The notes beneath the pieces were generated by a model. It was not told where the DNA came from, searched no databases, and saw only the letters and a program-made list of their open reading frames with translations. Positions 18,854-32,271 of a stretch of 51,728 nucleotides of DNA are shown here, in pieces. Location: positions 1 to 51,728 of the forward strand of contig SMYD01000008.1 in assembly GCA_004356015.1 (NCBI GenBank). The letters run 5' to 3'. A program made the position numbers and the translations under genes. This DNA is from Acidobacteriota bacterium (GTDB lineage: Bacteria > Acidobacteriota > Polarisedimenticolia > SMYD01). Numbering within the stretch: position 1 is the stretch's first letter; each line of letters opens with the position of its first letter.

Positions 18854-20698
18854 ATGAAAAAGAGTGCGGTCGCAACTCTGGTCCTGGTGACCTGCCTGAT
18901 GGGTGCCTCCTCGACCCACGGAGAACAGCGGGCCCACTCGTGGGAAGTCAGTCCCTTCGTGGGGGGTCTCTCCGGCTCCAGTCTTCTCGGCGACTCCTCC
19001 GAGCCCATGGGCGGTCTTCGTGTTGGCTATAACCTGAACCGCTGGTGGCAGATCGAGTTGGGCTATAGCGACTTAGCCGACATGAATGTGAGCAATGTCG
19101 TCGGGAGCGTTCTCCAGCCCGCCACCCCTGTGAGCGGGGACCCGTTCTGGATCGTCGATCCCATCGAGGGATTGGTCGATAGTGACGGGGAGTTCCTGGA
19201 ACTGAACATGCTGCTCAGCACCAGGCCGGTGAAGAAACGGTTGACTTTCTACGGCACCGCCGGCCTGGGGCGGAGCCGCTTCCAGGGAAGTCTCACCCAG
19301 GAACAGATTCTTTCCGCGTTCCCCAGGGGACCCAGTCCGACCCCGGACACCTTTGATTTCAACGAGAACGGGTTGACCTCCGATCTGGTCGACGAGTTTT
19401 CCTGCGAGACCTGTGACCTGCGCTTCGATGATCCCCTGGATCCGGCCATCGACCCCGCTTGCAGCGACCCTTCACAACTGGAATGCTACGCCGTGCCCGA
19501 CGCTGTACCTGCGCGCTCTTTCATTGCCAGTGGTGAGGACCTGGATGAAATTCGTTTCACCCAGTGGAACGTCGGGGCGGGGATGCGCGTGCAGATGACG
19601 GATTCCATGTCCTTGCGCGTGGACCTGCGCAACTACCTGGCGGGAGACTACACCGCGCAAGTCCTGTCAGCGGGTCTCTCGTTCCGGTTCGGCGGTGAAA
19701 GTCCCATCGATGACGACGGTGATGGCATTCCCAGCTTCCGGGACAACTGCCCGGATACCCCTGCCGGTGCCACGGTGGACGGCCATGGCTGTCCTGCCGA
19801 TGGGGATGGTGACGAGATCCTGGACGGGTTGGACGACTGTCCCACCACGCCGGAAGGCTGGCCGGTGGATGACAACGGCTGTCCCACCGATGGCGATGGC
19901 GATGGTGTGCCCGATGGTCGGGATACATGTGACAACACACCCCTGGGTGCGGTGGTGGACTACGAGGGATGTCCCGTGGACTCCGATGGCGACCAGGTTC
20001 CTGATGGTCTCGACGACTGCATGGCGACACCCGAGGGCGCTCTGGTGGACGCTCAGGGCTGTGCTCTGGATGAAGACGGTGATGGCGTTCCCGATGGACT
20101 GGACACCTGCGAGGGCACACCGGCGGGCCTGCCTGTGGATGCCGATGGCTGTCCCATCGACTCGGACGGCGACGGCCTCAAGGATGATGTGGATGCCTGC
20201 CCGGCGTTTGCCGGTCCGGGGGGCGTCGATGAGGAAGGCTGCCCACGCTTCCGCATGGATAAGACAGCCCGTATCTCCATGCCCGGTGTGACCTTTGCCT
20301 TCGGCTCGTCGGTCCTTACCGACGCCGGCAAGGAAGAACTGGGAGCCCTTGTGGCGGCGCTCAACTTCTATGACGACCTGATCTTCGAAATCGAAGGTCA
20401 CACCGACGATGTGGGTTCCGAGAGGGATAACTTCCTGATCTCCATGGATCGTGCCCGCTCGGTGCGGCGCTTCCTGGCGGATGCCGGCATCAACCCCGAC
20501 CGCATGAGTATCCGCGGCTACGGGGAGATTCGGCCCATCGCCGATAACACCACGAAGGAAGGACGTGCCTTGAACCGTCGCATCGAGGTCTTTGTCACCG
20601 GGGTTCTGGAGGTTCCCGAGGAAGAACCCGGAGAGCAGGTCGAGGATGAGGCGGACTCCGAGGCCGGCGATGAGGTCGAGGGAGAAACGGGCGAGTAG
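18854..20698 (+). CDS. OmpA-family outer-membrane protein with thrombospondin type-3 calcium-binding repeats
   Basis: Signal peptide MKKSAVATLVLVTCLMG; beta-barrel N-terminus; six D-x-D-G-D repeats; C-terminal OmpA domain FEIEGHTDDVGSERDNFLISMDRARSVRRFL...NRRIEV. Confidence 0.92.
   Translation: MKKSAVATLVLVTCLMGASSTHGEQRAHSWEVSPFVGGLSGSSLLGDSSEPMGGLRVGYNLNRWWQIELGYSDLADMNVSNVVGSVLQPATPVSGDPFWIVDPIEGLVDSDGEFLELNMLLSTRPVKKRLTFYGTAGLGRSRFQGSLTQEQILSAFPRGPSPTPDTFDFNENGLTSDLVDEFSCETCDLRFDDPLDPAIDPACSDPSQLECYAVPDAVPARSFIASGEDLDEIRFTQWNVGAGMRVQMTDSMSLRVDLRNYLAGDYTAQVLSAGLSFRFGGESPIDDDGDGIPSFRDNCPDTPAGATVDGHGCPADGDGDEILDGLDDCPTTPEGWPVDDNGCPTDGDGDGVPDGRDTCDNTPLGAVVDYEGCPVDSDGDQVPDGLDDCMATPEGALVDAQGCALDEDGDGVPDGLDTCEGTPAGLPVDADGCPIDSDGDGLKDDVDACPAFAGPGGVDEEGCPRFRMDKTARISMPGVTFAFGSSVLTDAGKEELGALVAALNFYDDLIFEIEGHTDDVGSERDNFLISMDRARSVRRFLADAGINPDRMSIRGYGEIRPIADNTTKEGRALNRRIEVFVTGVLEVPEEEPGEQVEDEADSEAGDEVEGETGE
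19709..20248 (+). repeat. Six in-frame 90-bp (30-aa) TSP3-type repeats
   Basis: Units such as DGDGDGVPDGRDTCDNTPLGAVVDYEGCPV and DEDGDGVPDGLDTCEGTPAGLPVDADGCPI recur every 30 aa. Confidence 0.9.
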
Positions 20699-20728
20699 CC
20701 CCCGGCCGGGATCAGCTTTCGCCCGTGT

Positions 20729-21136
20729 CTACACCCCGTAGGGAGGGGGGTCGTCACTGCTGGAGGATGAGCCGGCGGAAGGAACAGCCGGACGGGTGGC
20801 GGGTGTGCCACGTCCGCCGCGGAACGGGCCCCGGTGCACCGGCACCTCTTCAGCCGCCGGTGGTGGCGCGGGCATGGGGAGTTCATCGCGCAGAAGATCC
20901 CGTTCCCGCTGCAGACGCCGGTTGGCGATACGCAGGCGAATGCCATCTGCCAGGGAGAGGACGCCCATGAACAGGGCCCCCACGGCCAGTGCCGTCAGCA
21001 CCAGGTAGATCTGCGGCATACCGCGCAGGTCGGTCCAGGGCAGGGCCACATCCACCCGCTCATCCACGTTGAGAATGGCATAGGTGCCCAGGGATGCCAC
21101 CAGGACCACCATCAGGAACAGAGCCGTGATACGCAT
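20729..21136 (-). CDS. LapA-like small membrane protein
   Basis: Two TM segments with a following coiled region (LRIANRRLQRERDLLRDEL), then a low-complexity tail. Confidence 0.55.
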   Translation of the reverse strand: MRITALFLMVVLVASLGTYAILNVDERVDVALPWTDLRGMPQIYLVLTALAVGALFMGVLSLADGIRLRIANRRLQRERDLLRDELPMPAPPPAAEEVPVHRGPFRGGRGTPATRPAVPSAGSSSSSDDPPPYGV

Positions 21137-21183
21137 CGCTATCTCCTTGTCCTCACCCCGGAAGGGTAGCGAACAAATCGCTG

Positions 21184-21726
21184 TCAGGCCAGAAGCGGTG
21201 CGACCAGCTCATCCCAGCGGCCCTGGGCGTGCAGCAGGTATTCCACCAGTTCCCGCACGGCACCGGCACCACCGGGCCGGCTGCTGACCCAGATGGCCGC
21301 CCGGCGGGCTTCCTGGTGGGCATCGGCCACGGCCGCCCCCAGGCCCACGCGGCGCAGGATCGGCACATCAACAAGATCGTCACCCATGTAGGCGACCTGG
21401 TCCGCATCCATGCCGCGGCGCCGGCACCAGGCTTCAAACACCGGTAGCTTGGGGAAGGCACCCGAAAGAACATCCGGGATGTCCAGTTCTCGCGCCCGCC
21501 GTTCCACAACCGAGGAGCGGCGGCCCGTCAGGAGGGCCACCTGCCAGCCGGCTTCCCGGGCAAGCCTGAGCCCTAACCCGTCATGGCAGTGGAAGGACTT
21601 GGCCTCCTGGTCGGGTCCTTGCGGCAGGTAGAGCAGTCTGCCGTCGGTGAGGACGCCGTCCACGTCCAGGACCAGAGCGCGCACCTGGCGCGCGCGATCC
21701 AGGATCGCCTGCTCGCTGAGAGACAT
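21184..21726 (-). CDS. kdsC: 3-deoxy-D-manno-octulosonate 8-phosphate phosphatase (HAD family)
   Basis: ALVLDVDGVLTDGRLLYLPQGPDQEAKSFHCHDGLGLRLAREAGWQVALLTGRRS...VAYMGDDLVDVPILRRVGLGAAVADA. Confidence 0.95.
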   Translation of the reverse strand: MSLSEQAILDRARQVRALVLDVDGVLTDGRLLYLPQGPDQEAKSFHCHDGLGLRLAREAGWQVALLTGRRSSVVERRARELDIPDVLSGAFPKLPVFEAWCRRRGMDADQVAYMGDDLVDVPILRRVGLGAAVADAHQEARRAAIWVSSRPGGAGAVRELVEYLLHAQGRWDELVAPLLA

Positions 21727-22717
21727 CAGACCATGCCCATGCGCCAGAGGTCATGGAGATGGACCACGCCCACGGGGCGCTGGTCCTTCCCGGCCACCAC
21801 AAGGCTGGTGATCTTGTGGCTTTCCATGAGGCGGAGGGCTTGGGAGGCCAGGGCGTCGGGTGCGATGGTGCGCGGGCTGGCGCTCATGACACCAGCCGCC
21901 CGGAAGGCGAGAAGGTCACGGGCCGAGCCCTCGGCCAGATCGTTCGCCAGCAGCCGGCGAAGATCCCCGTCGGTGATGACACCGGCCAGGCGGCCGTCCG
22001 GCCCGGTGACCACGGCCATGCCCAGCCGGCCGGCGCTCATGATCCCGATGACCTCTCCCAGGGGTGTCTCCGGGGTCACCAGAGGGACTGCGGCGCCTTG
22101 ATGCATCATGTCCCGCACCCGGCGCAGGCGCGCGCCCAGGCGTCCGCCCGGATGAAGGGCGGCGAAATCTTCGTCACGAAACCCTTTTCGCTTCAGCAGG
22201 GCCATGGCCAGGGCGTCGCCCATCACCAGAGCCGCCGTGGTGCTGGCGGTGGGCGCCAGCCCCATGGGACAGGCTTCGGCGGAGACGCCCACGTCGAGCA
22301 CCACATCGGCGTACCTCGCCAGGGTGGAGTCTTTTTTGCCGGTGAGGGCGATGAGGCTGACATCCAGCCTCTTGATGGTCTCCAGCAATCGGCCGATCTC
22401 CTCCGTCTCGCCGGAATGGCTGAGAGCAATGACCAGGTCATGAGTCGTGACAATGCCGAGATCTCCGTGGACCGCCTCGGCCGGGTGGAGAAACTGGGCA
22501 GGTGTGCCGGTGGACGAGAAGGTGGCGGCCAGCTTGCGGGCGATGATCCCGGATTTGCCCATGCCGGTGGTGATCACCCGGCCCCGACAGCCGGACAGGA
22601 GTTCCACCGCCTGGATGAACTGTTCATCCAGGCGCTCCAGCAGCCCCAGGATGGCATCGGCTTCCACCTGCAGGACGCGGCGGGCTTCCTCCAGATCCGG
22701 GTGCTGGTCCTTTGGGG

Positions 22718-22721
<4 letters not shown>
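21726..22721 (-). CDS. kdsD: D-arabinose-5-phosphate isomerase (SIS domain plus CBS pair)
   Basis: GRVITTGMGKSGIIARKLAATFSSTGTPAQFLHPAEAVHGDLGIV; SHSGETEEI; C-terminal CBS repeats. Confidence 0.95.
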
Positions 22722-25440
<2,719 letters not shown>

Positions 25441-25467
25441 TCATCCTAATGGAGCAGGGTCCTACCG

Positions 25468-26211
25468 TCAAGGAGTATCGGCGCGCAAAAGCGCGGCCAC
25501 CCGGGCCAGATCCTGCGGTGTGTCAATGCCGGGAAAGGCCCGCCGGATGAGGATGACACGCAGGCGGCGCCCATGCTCCAGGAGGCGGAGTTGTTCCAGG
25601 CCCTCCGCGCACTCCAGAGTGCCTGGAGGCCATTTGCTGAACTCCTCCAGGAGCTCCCGGCGGAAGGCATAAAGGCCTATATGGTGTAGAAAGTTGGCTT
25701 CGGCCTCCTGGTTCCGGTGGAACGGGACAGGGGAGCGGGAGAAATAGAGTGCGTCGCCGTTGGCCGCGGTCACGACCTTCACCAGGTGGGGGTCATGGAC
25801 ATCGTCATCCCTGGCAAGAGGTGCCGCCAGAGTCGTGGCCTCCACGTCGTTGTCCGCCAGCAGGGGAGCCACGGCGGCGTCCATGGCTTCCGGATCCAGG
25901 AGGGGCTCATCACCCTGGATATTCACCACGATCCGGCAAGAGGTGGCCAGGGCCACCTCGGCGACCCGATCGGTTCCTGAAGGATGGTCCGCTGCTGTCA
26001 TCATCGCCTCGCCGCCGAAGCCGATCACGGCGGCGAGGATCCTCTCATCGTCGGTGGCCACCACCACCCGGCCAATGCTGCGGGCTGCTGTGGCGTGGCG
26101 CCAGACATGTTCCACCAGCGGCAGGCCCGAAAGATCGGCCAGGGCCTTGCCGGGGAAGCGGGTTGAGCCCCAGCGGACGGGAATCACGGCAAGGACATCC
26201 TGTCGGGTCAC
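25468..26211 (-). CDS. kdsB: 3-deoxy-manno-octulosonate cytidylyltransferase
   Basis: VLAVIPVRWGSTRFPGKALADLSGLPLVEHVWRHA...VVATDDERI...NIQGDEPLLDPEAMDA. Confidence 0.96.
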   Translation of the reverse strand: MTRQDVLAVIPVRWGSTRFPGKALADLSGLPLVEHVWRHATAARSIGRVVVATDDERILAAVIGFGGEAMMTAADHPSGTDRVAEVALATSCRIVVNIQGDEPLLDPEAMDAAVAPLLADNDVEATTLAAPLARDDDVHDPHLVKVVTAANGDALYFSRSPVPFHRNQEAEANFLHHIGLYAFRRELLEEFSKWPPGTLECAEGLEQLRLLEHGRRLRVILIRRAFPGIDTPQDLARVAALLRADTP

Positions 26212-26311
26212 ATGGCCTCCGGCGGCGTCGGGAGCAGGGGCGCCGTGGCGGCATCGTAGGCAACGGCGGCAGCGGAATCAAGGCGAGCGACGGGAGGGCT
26301 ATAGTGGGGCC

Positions 26312-27355
26312 ATGTTCCGCTGGACCCGAGCTGGAGTCGAGGACCGCTGGCACAACCCGGATCGCCCCGGCGGGTATGAGTGGTGGGGTTTCGAGGCTCT
26401 GGATGTTGATCGCCGCCTGGCTTTTTCACTGCGCATCGCTGCCGGTGATCCCATGGATCCGGAATACGCGGTCGGCATGGCCCGGACGCCGGGCAGTCGG
26501 GGCGCTCTGGCGCGGGACCACATTCTGGTGCGGGCGGTTCTGTACCGGGATGGCCGCAGGGTCATGGCCCGCTCGTTCCGGCCCGACCCCGACACGTTCC
26601 GGGCCAGTTCCACCTCCGGTGCGGTCCAGGCAAAGGGCATCCGTGTGACGGTGGAAGAGACAGCCGGAGGCCGCACTTACCGGGTGGAGCTGGAGCCCGG
26701 CACGGTTCTTGAGTTCGCCGGGCCGCCAGGCCGTCCGCCTGCGTCCGGGACGCCGGACGGGCCTGTCTGGGATCTGGCCTGGTTGAACCTCGCGGTGAGC
26801 GGGCGGATCCGTCTGGGCCACGGCCACGCCGCCGAGACCGCCACATTCTCAGGGCGGGGTGTTCACGACCACGGTTATGGCCCGGTCTCGCCCCTGAGCA
26901 AGGTCCGGTCATGGGCCTGGGGCTGGGGGCATGCCTGGGAATACGGCATCGCCTGGCGCCAGGTGCACCTGGTCTCCGGTGAGGTGGACACCCTGCTGCT
27001 GCTGGACAAGGAGGGCGAGCCGTTTCTTGCGGAGGCGGCCCGCTCCCGTCCCTTCCGCAGGCGTTATTCGCTGCTGGGCATCCCCTACCGTCGGCAGTGG
27101 CGACTGGACACGCCCTCCGGTGTCGGTCTGGCCGTGGAACGCCAGGCGACCCTGGGATCCAGCCCGGTGGGCATGCGCCTGCTCACCAACCTGCGCCTGA
27201 TGGTACCCCGCCCCGAGACACGCATGCGCCTGGTGGACGGGATCGGTATGTCCTCGGTGGCCCGGCCGCAGCGCGCCCGGCTGCGCTCTCTGCGCTGGCT
27301 GGTGCGTGCCCGGGAGAGCTGGACGACCCGATCGGCGGGCGGCCAGTTTTCCTAG
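26312..27355 (+). CDS. Carotenoid 1,2-hydratase (CrtC)/AttH-like lipocalin-type protein
   Basis: MFRWTRAGVEDRWHNPDRPGGYEWWGFEALDVDRRLAFSLRIAAGDP...GRGVHDHGYGPVSPLSKVRSWAWGWGH; general CrtC/AttH pattern. Confidence 0.55.
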   Translation: MFRWTRAGVEDRWHNPDRPGGYEWWGFEALDVDRRLAFSLRIAAGDPMDPEYAVGMARTPGSRGALARDHILVRAVLYRDGRRVMARSFRPDPDTFRASSTSGAVQAKGIRVTVEETAGGRTYRVELEPGTVLEFAGPPGRPPASGTPDGPVWDLAWLNLAVSGRIRLGHGHAAETATFSGRGVHDHGYGPVSPLSKVRSWAWGWGHAWEYGIAWRQVHLVSGEVDTLLLLDKEGEPFLAEAARSRPFRRRYSLLGIPYRRQWRLDTPSGVGLAVERQATLGSSPVGMRLLTNLRLMVPRPETRMRLVDGIGMSSVARPQRARLRSLRWLVRARESWTTRSAGGQFS

Positions 27356-28161
27356 TACTGGATGAGGGTGCCCTCCAGGCGTGCCCGCCTCAGGGCCAGG
27401 TGAAAGATGGCCAATCCCAGGGGCAGGAAGATTGCGGCGAAGATGGTCAGATACTGGAGGTGGGGCCAGATCGCCGGAAGATCGGCGCTCTTCACGATCA
27501 ACTGCCGGAACCCTTCCACGGCGTGGGTGATGGGCAGCAGATGCGCCAGCATCTGCGCGCCCTCCGGTAGGATGGAGATGGGGAAGAAGACCCCTCCCAG
27601 CAGGGTCGAGCCGGAGGCCAGCAACCAGGTCACCGGGTCGCCCCTCTTGAAATAAATCACCATGCCCGCTGACAGGATGCCGATGCTGGCGAAGGAGGCC
27701 ATGACGACCACGAGCAGCAGGGCCGCCGGCAGCAGCGCCGGCAGATGAAAGGCGGCACCGAACATGCGGCCCATGAACAGCCAGGCCAGGATCCAGAGGG
27801 TCGAGGAGACAAGTTCATAGGCCGAGGACATGAGCACCAGGACTGACGTGCGGTTGGGCGTGACCAGCATGGCCTCGAGAGTGCCGGCCACCTGCTCCTG
27901 GCGCACCTTGCTCGCGAAGGTCGAGTTGAGGCGGGAGAGGTAGCGCAGGAAAGCGATGCCCACCACCGAATAGGAGAAGTAGTCCATCCCTCCCAGGCTC
28001 TCGGCCAGTTGCGGGAAGCGGGCGAAGAAGCTGCCGAGGAAGTACCAGACCGTGAGGCTGGCCAGGACACCCACTATCTGCATGATGAAATTGGTGCGGT
28101 AGGAGACTTCCTGGAGGAAGTCCCGCACCAGGAAGGCCCAGAGGCGCGATCCGCTCTTCAC
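27352..28161 (-). CDS. ABC-2 type transporter permease
   Basis: 269 aa, six-TM ABC-2 pattern; LGGVFFPISILPEGAQMLAHLLPITHAVEGFRQLIV. Confidence 0.9.
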   Translation of the reverse strand: MKSGSRLWAFLVRDFLQEVSYRTNFIMQIVGVLASLTVWYFLGSFFARFPQLAESLGGMDYFSYSVVGIAFLRYLSRLNSTFASKVRQEQVAGTLEAMLVTPNRTSVLVLMSSAYELVSSTLWILAWLFMGRMFGAAFHLPALLPAALLLVVVMASFASIGILSAGMVIYFKRGDPVTWLLASGSTLLGGVFFPISILPEGAQMLAHLLPITHAVEGFRQLIVKSADLPAIWPHLQYLTIFAAIFLPLGLAIFHLALRRARLEGTLIQY

Positions 28162-29201
28162 GGCGTGCTCCCTTCCGAGAACAGCCGGTCGAAGATATCC
28201 TCCAGCGACGGTTCCTGGCGGGTGAATTCCAGGACCCGGGCGCCGGAGGTGGCGAGGCGCGCCATGAGGGCCGACAGGGCGCCATCGCTGTCCTGGTCCA
28301 ACTCCACCAGGAGGCGCACCCGGTGGCTGTCTGCGGTGTCCCGGGGGGCGCCGTTCTCCTCGCCGTCGGCGTTGTCGCTTACCAGCCGGCCCACGCCCTC
28401 CAGATTCACCTGCCGGTCCAGGTCGATGCGATAGGTGCGATGGGCGGCGAAGAGAGCGCGGAACTCATCCAGGCGGCCGACACGCCGCACCTGCCCACGG
28501 TTGAGGATGGCCATGCGATGGCAGAGCCCGGCGGCCTCATGGAGGTTATGGGTGGCCATCAGGATGGTCTTCCCACCCTCTCCGGCGAGCTTGTCGCGGA
28601 TGAATTCGCGGATATGCCGCGCCGTCACCGGGTCGAGGCTGCGAGTGGGCTCGTCCAGAAAGAGAATGGGGGGGTCGTGCAGGAGGGCGCGGGCGATGGC
28701 CAGGCGCTGTTTCATGCCCGACGAGAAGGCCGAGAACGGCTCGTTGCCCTTGGCCTGAAGCTCCACCCGGCGCAGGAGGCTGTCCACGCGCTCCGAGATG
28801 ATGGCGGCCGGCACATGAAAGAGGCGGGCGAAGAAGATCAGGTTCTGCCGCCCGCTGAGGCGCCAGTAGAAGGAGCGTTCATCGGAGGTGACGTACCCGA
28901 TGGCACGGCGCACCCCCATCTCATCCTGCATGATGTCGCAGCCGTTGACCCGGGCCTCGCCTGCGTCGGGGAGTACAAGGCTCGACAGGATCTTGAGGAG
29001 AGTGGTCTTGCCGGCGCCGTTGGGACCCAGGAGGCCGAAGATCTCACCCTGCCGGACTTCCAGGTCCACTCCCTGGAGGGCGACGATCTTTCGACCCTTG
29101 GTGAAAGGATGGCGAATCAACTCCGAGATCTTGCGCCGGCTGCTGAACGACTTGCACAGTCCGCGGGTGAACACCGCCGGGTCATGAGGAGATCTGGGCA
29201 T
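28158..29201 (-). CDS. ABC transporter ATP-binding protein
   Basis: GLLGPNGAGKTTLLKILSSLVLPDAGEARVNG; signature FSSGMKQRLAIARALLHDPPILFLDEPTRSLDP. Start taken as MPRSPHDPAVFTRGL at 29201. Confidence 0.93.
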   Translation of the reverse strand: MPRSPHDPAVFTRGLCKSFSSRRKISELIRHPFTKGRKIVALQGVDLEVRQGEIFGLLGPNGAGKTTLLKILSSLVLPDAGEARVNGCDIMQDEMGVRRAIGYVTSDERSFYWRLSGRQNLIFFARLFHVPAAIISERVDSLLRRVELQAKGNEPFSAFSSGMKQRLAIARALLHDPPILFLDEPTRSLDPVTARHIREFIRDKLAGEGGKTILMATHNLHEAAGLCHRMAILNRGQVRRVGRLDEFRALFAAHRTYRIDLDRQVNLEGVGRLVSDNADGEENGAPRDTADSHRVRLLVELDQDSDGALSALMARLATSGARVLEFTRQEPSLEDIFDRLFSEGSTP

Positions 29202-29233
29202 GGGGAAGCGAGGGTGCGCCGGTTCCGCGTGCT

Positions 29234-29659
29234 TCAGGGTTGGCTGTCGCCGGCAAGGGCGAGGCGCAGGATGTCCACCAGGGCAGAGACCCATGCCGCC
29301 GGGAGAGGGGCTTCGGGATCTGCAGCATCACTGTGCACGCGCAGGCCCGCCGCGACGAACATGGTCGCTGCCCGGACGGCACTGAGCGGGGCGGAGAAGT
29401 CCACCTCGCCCTCCAGGGCCAGGCCGGAAGATCGCAGGAAAGTGAGGGCCTCGGCAGGCGGGACGGTGGCGGGAAGATCGGGGTTCAACGCGTGGGCCAG
29501 GTCGCTGAGAAAAGTGCCCACGGTGACCACCTTTCGGGCGGCCCGGGCCGCTTCAGGAGCCTCGGAGTCGGCCGGATCCTGGCCCGCCGGCACAGGCGGG
29601 GCCAGAACAGCCAGCAGCGGGATGAGCAGCAGTATTTTTGTTGCCTGCGTGATGATCAC
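29234..29659 (-). CDS. Uncharacterised secreted protein upstream of the ABC exporter
   Basis: 141 aa with signal-like MIITQATKILLLIPLLAVLAPPVPAGQ; same strand as the ABC genes. Confidence 0.5.
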   Translation of the reverse strand: MIITQATKILLLIPLLAVLAPPVPAGQDPADSEAPEAARAARKVVTVGTFLSDLAHALNPDLPATVPPAEALTFLRSSGLALEGEVDFSAPLSAVRAATMFVAAGLRVHSDAADPEAPLPAAWVSALVDILRLALAGDSQP

Positions 29660-29699
29660 ACGGCCAGTCTAGCTGAAAACCCCCCTTGGAGGTGGTACC

Positions 29700-30956
<1,257 letters not shown>

Positions 30957-30979
30957 AGCCCGGTACGCGGGAGAAACCC

Positions 30980-31540
30980 ATGCCGCGCATTACCAGGGTG
31001 TACACGCGTACCGGCGATGATGGCAGCACGGCCCTTGGGGATGGGGCCAGGGTGGCCAAAGACGCGGTACGGGTGAGAGCGTTCGGAACGGTGGATGAAT
31101 TGAATTCCATGGTCGGCGTGGTGCGGGCCGCCGGCCTGCACGAGGATCTTGCTCAGCCCATGGCCACAGTGCAGAACGAACTGTTTCACCTGGGGGCCGA
31201 GTTGTGCAGGCCTCCGGCGGCAGGTGCGCCCAAGGGTCCCTGCATCGAGGAGCGTCACGTGCAGGAGCTGGAGAAACTCATGGACCGGCTCATGGTGGAT
31301 CTGCCGCCCCTGGAAAACTTTGTCCTTCCCACCGGCACCCCGGCAGCCGCCCATCTGCACATGGCCCGCGCCATCTGTCGCCGGGCGGAGCGCCGGGTGC
31401 TGACCTTGTCTCGCGAGGAGTCCGTCGGCCCTCACGCCTTGATCTATCTGAATCGCCTGTCGGACGCTCTGTTCGTCATGGCCCGGTATGAAAACCTCAG
31501 GCACCATGTTCCGGATACCCTCTGGGACAGCCGCGCCTGA
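30980..31540 (+). CDS. Cob(I)alamin adenosyltransferase, PduO type
   Basis: RITRVYTRTGDDGSTALGDGARVAKDAVRVRAFGTVDELNSMVGV...LPTGTPAAAHLHMARAICRRAERRV. Confidence 0.95.
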   Translation: MPRITRVYTRTGDDGSTALGDGARVAKDAVRVRAFGTVDELNSMVGVVRAAGLHEDLAQPMATVQNELFHLGAELCRPPAAGAPKGPCIEERHVQELEKLMDRLMVDLPPLENFVLPTGTPAAAHLHMARAICRRAERRVLTLSREESVGPHALIYLNRLSDALFVMARYENLRHHVPDTLWDSRA

Positions 31541-31556
31541 GCAGGAGACTGATCCG

Positions 31557-31961
31557 ATGACCGATACCGTGCAAGTCGGCGCCCAGGTCGAGGCCCAATG
31601 CGGCCGTTGCCACGACGCCACCAACCACATCATTCTGACCATGGATAAGGGCAAGGCCAAGCGCGCCCGCTGCACGGCGTGCGAAGCTGAGCATCTGTAT
31701 CGCAAGCCCAGGGGCAAGGAAGATAAACCGCCGCGCAGGGCAGGGTCGCGAAAGGATGATCCGGAGACGGCCTACAAGAAGGTGCTCGAGGAGACGCCGC
31801 CCGGCGAGGCGGTGAAGTACTCGGTGAAGGCCCATTTCAAGGCAGGCCAGCGGGTCGCGCACAAGAGCTTCGGCGAGGGCGTCGTCCTGCGCATCATGCG
31901 GCCTCAGGTGGCGGAGGTCATCTTCCTGGATGCCACGCGCCTGCTGGCCATGGACCGCTGA
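31557..31961 (+). CDS. Small protein: N-terminal CxxC zinc ribbon plus C-terminal UvrD/PcrA-tudor-like motif
   Basis: CGRCHDATNHII...ARCTACEAEH...FKAGQRVAHKSFGEGVVLRIMRPQVAEVIFLD. Confidence 0.65.
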   Translation: MTDTVQVGAQVEAQCGRCHDATNHIILTMDKGKAKRARCTACEAEHLYRKPRGKEDKPPRRAGSRKDDPETAYKKVLEETPPGEAVKYSVKAHFKAGQRVAHKSFGEGVVLRIMRPQVAEVIFLDATRLLAMDR

Positions 31962-31970
31962 CAGGCCAGG

Positions 31971-32237
31971 CTACTCGGGGCAAGTCACCCGGGTGGGTAT
32001 GCTCCGGCCACAGGCCAGAGAGCCGGCCCGCCCCGAAGCCAGTGCCGCACAGGCGACATCGGTCGCCGCGAGGATGGCCTCATCCCGGGTCGGGCCCGCT
32101 GCCGATGCGCAGTTGGTCCTGCCGTCGTAGGTGATGCAGGCCTCGCATTCGACCCGCGGCGTGTTGAAACTGGACCAGATGATGGCACCCATGAGAAGGA
32201 GCATGCCCACTAGGGCCAGAATGCCGGTTCGCCGCAT
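31971..32237 (-). CDS. Small uncharacterised membrane-anchored Cys-containing protein
   Basis: MRRTGILALVGMLLLMGAIIWSSFNTPRVECEACITYDGRTNCASAAG...LACGRSIPTRVTCPE. Confidence 0.5.
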   Translation of the reverse strand: MRRTGILALVGMLLLMGAIIWSSFNTPRVECEACITYDGRTNCASAAGPTRDEAILAATDVACAALASGRAGSLACGRSIPTRVTCPE

Positions 32238-32271
32238 CACGTTCTCCCATCCCCGCCGAGGGGGTTCGTAG

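Noticed and set aside
19709-20248. Regular repeats considered as a CRISPR array
   Set aside because: 90-bp in-frame TSP3 protein repeats; no short identical repeat with unique spacers.
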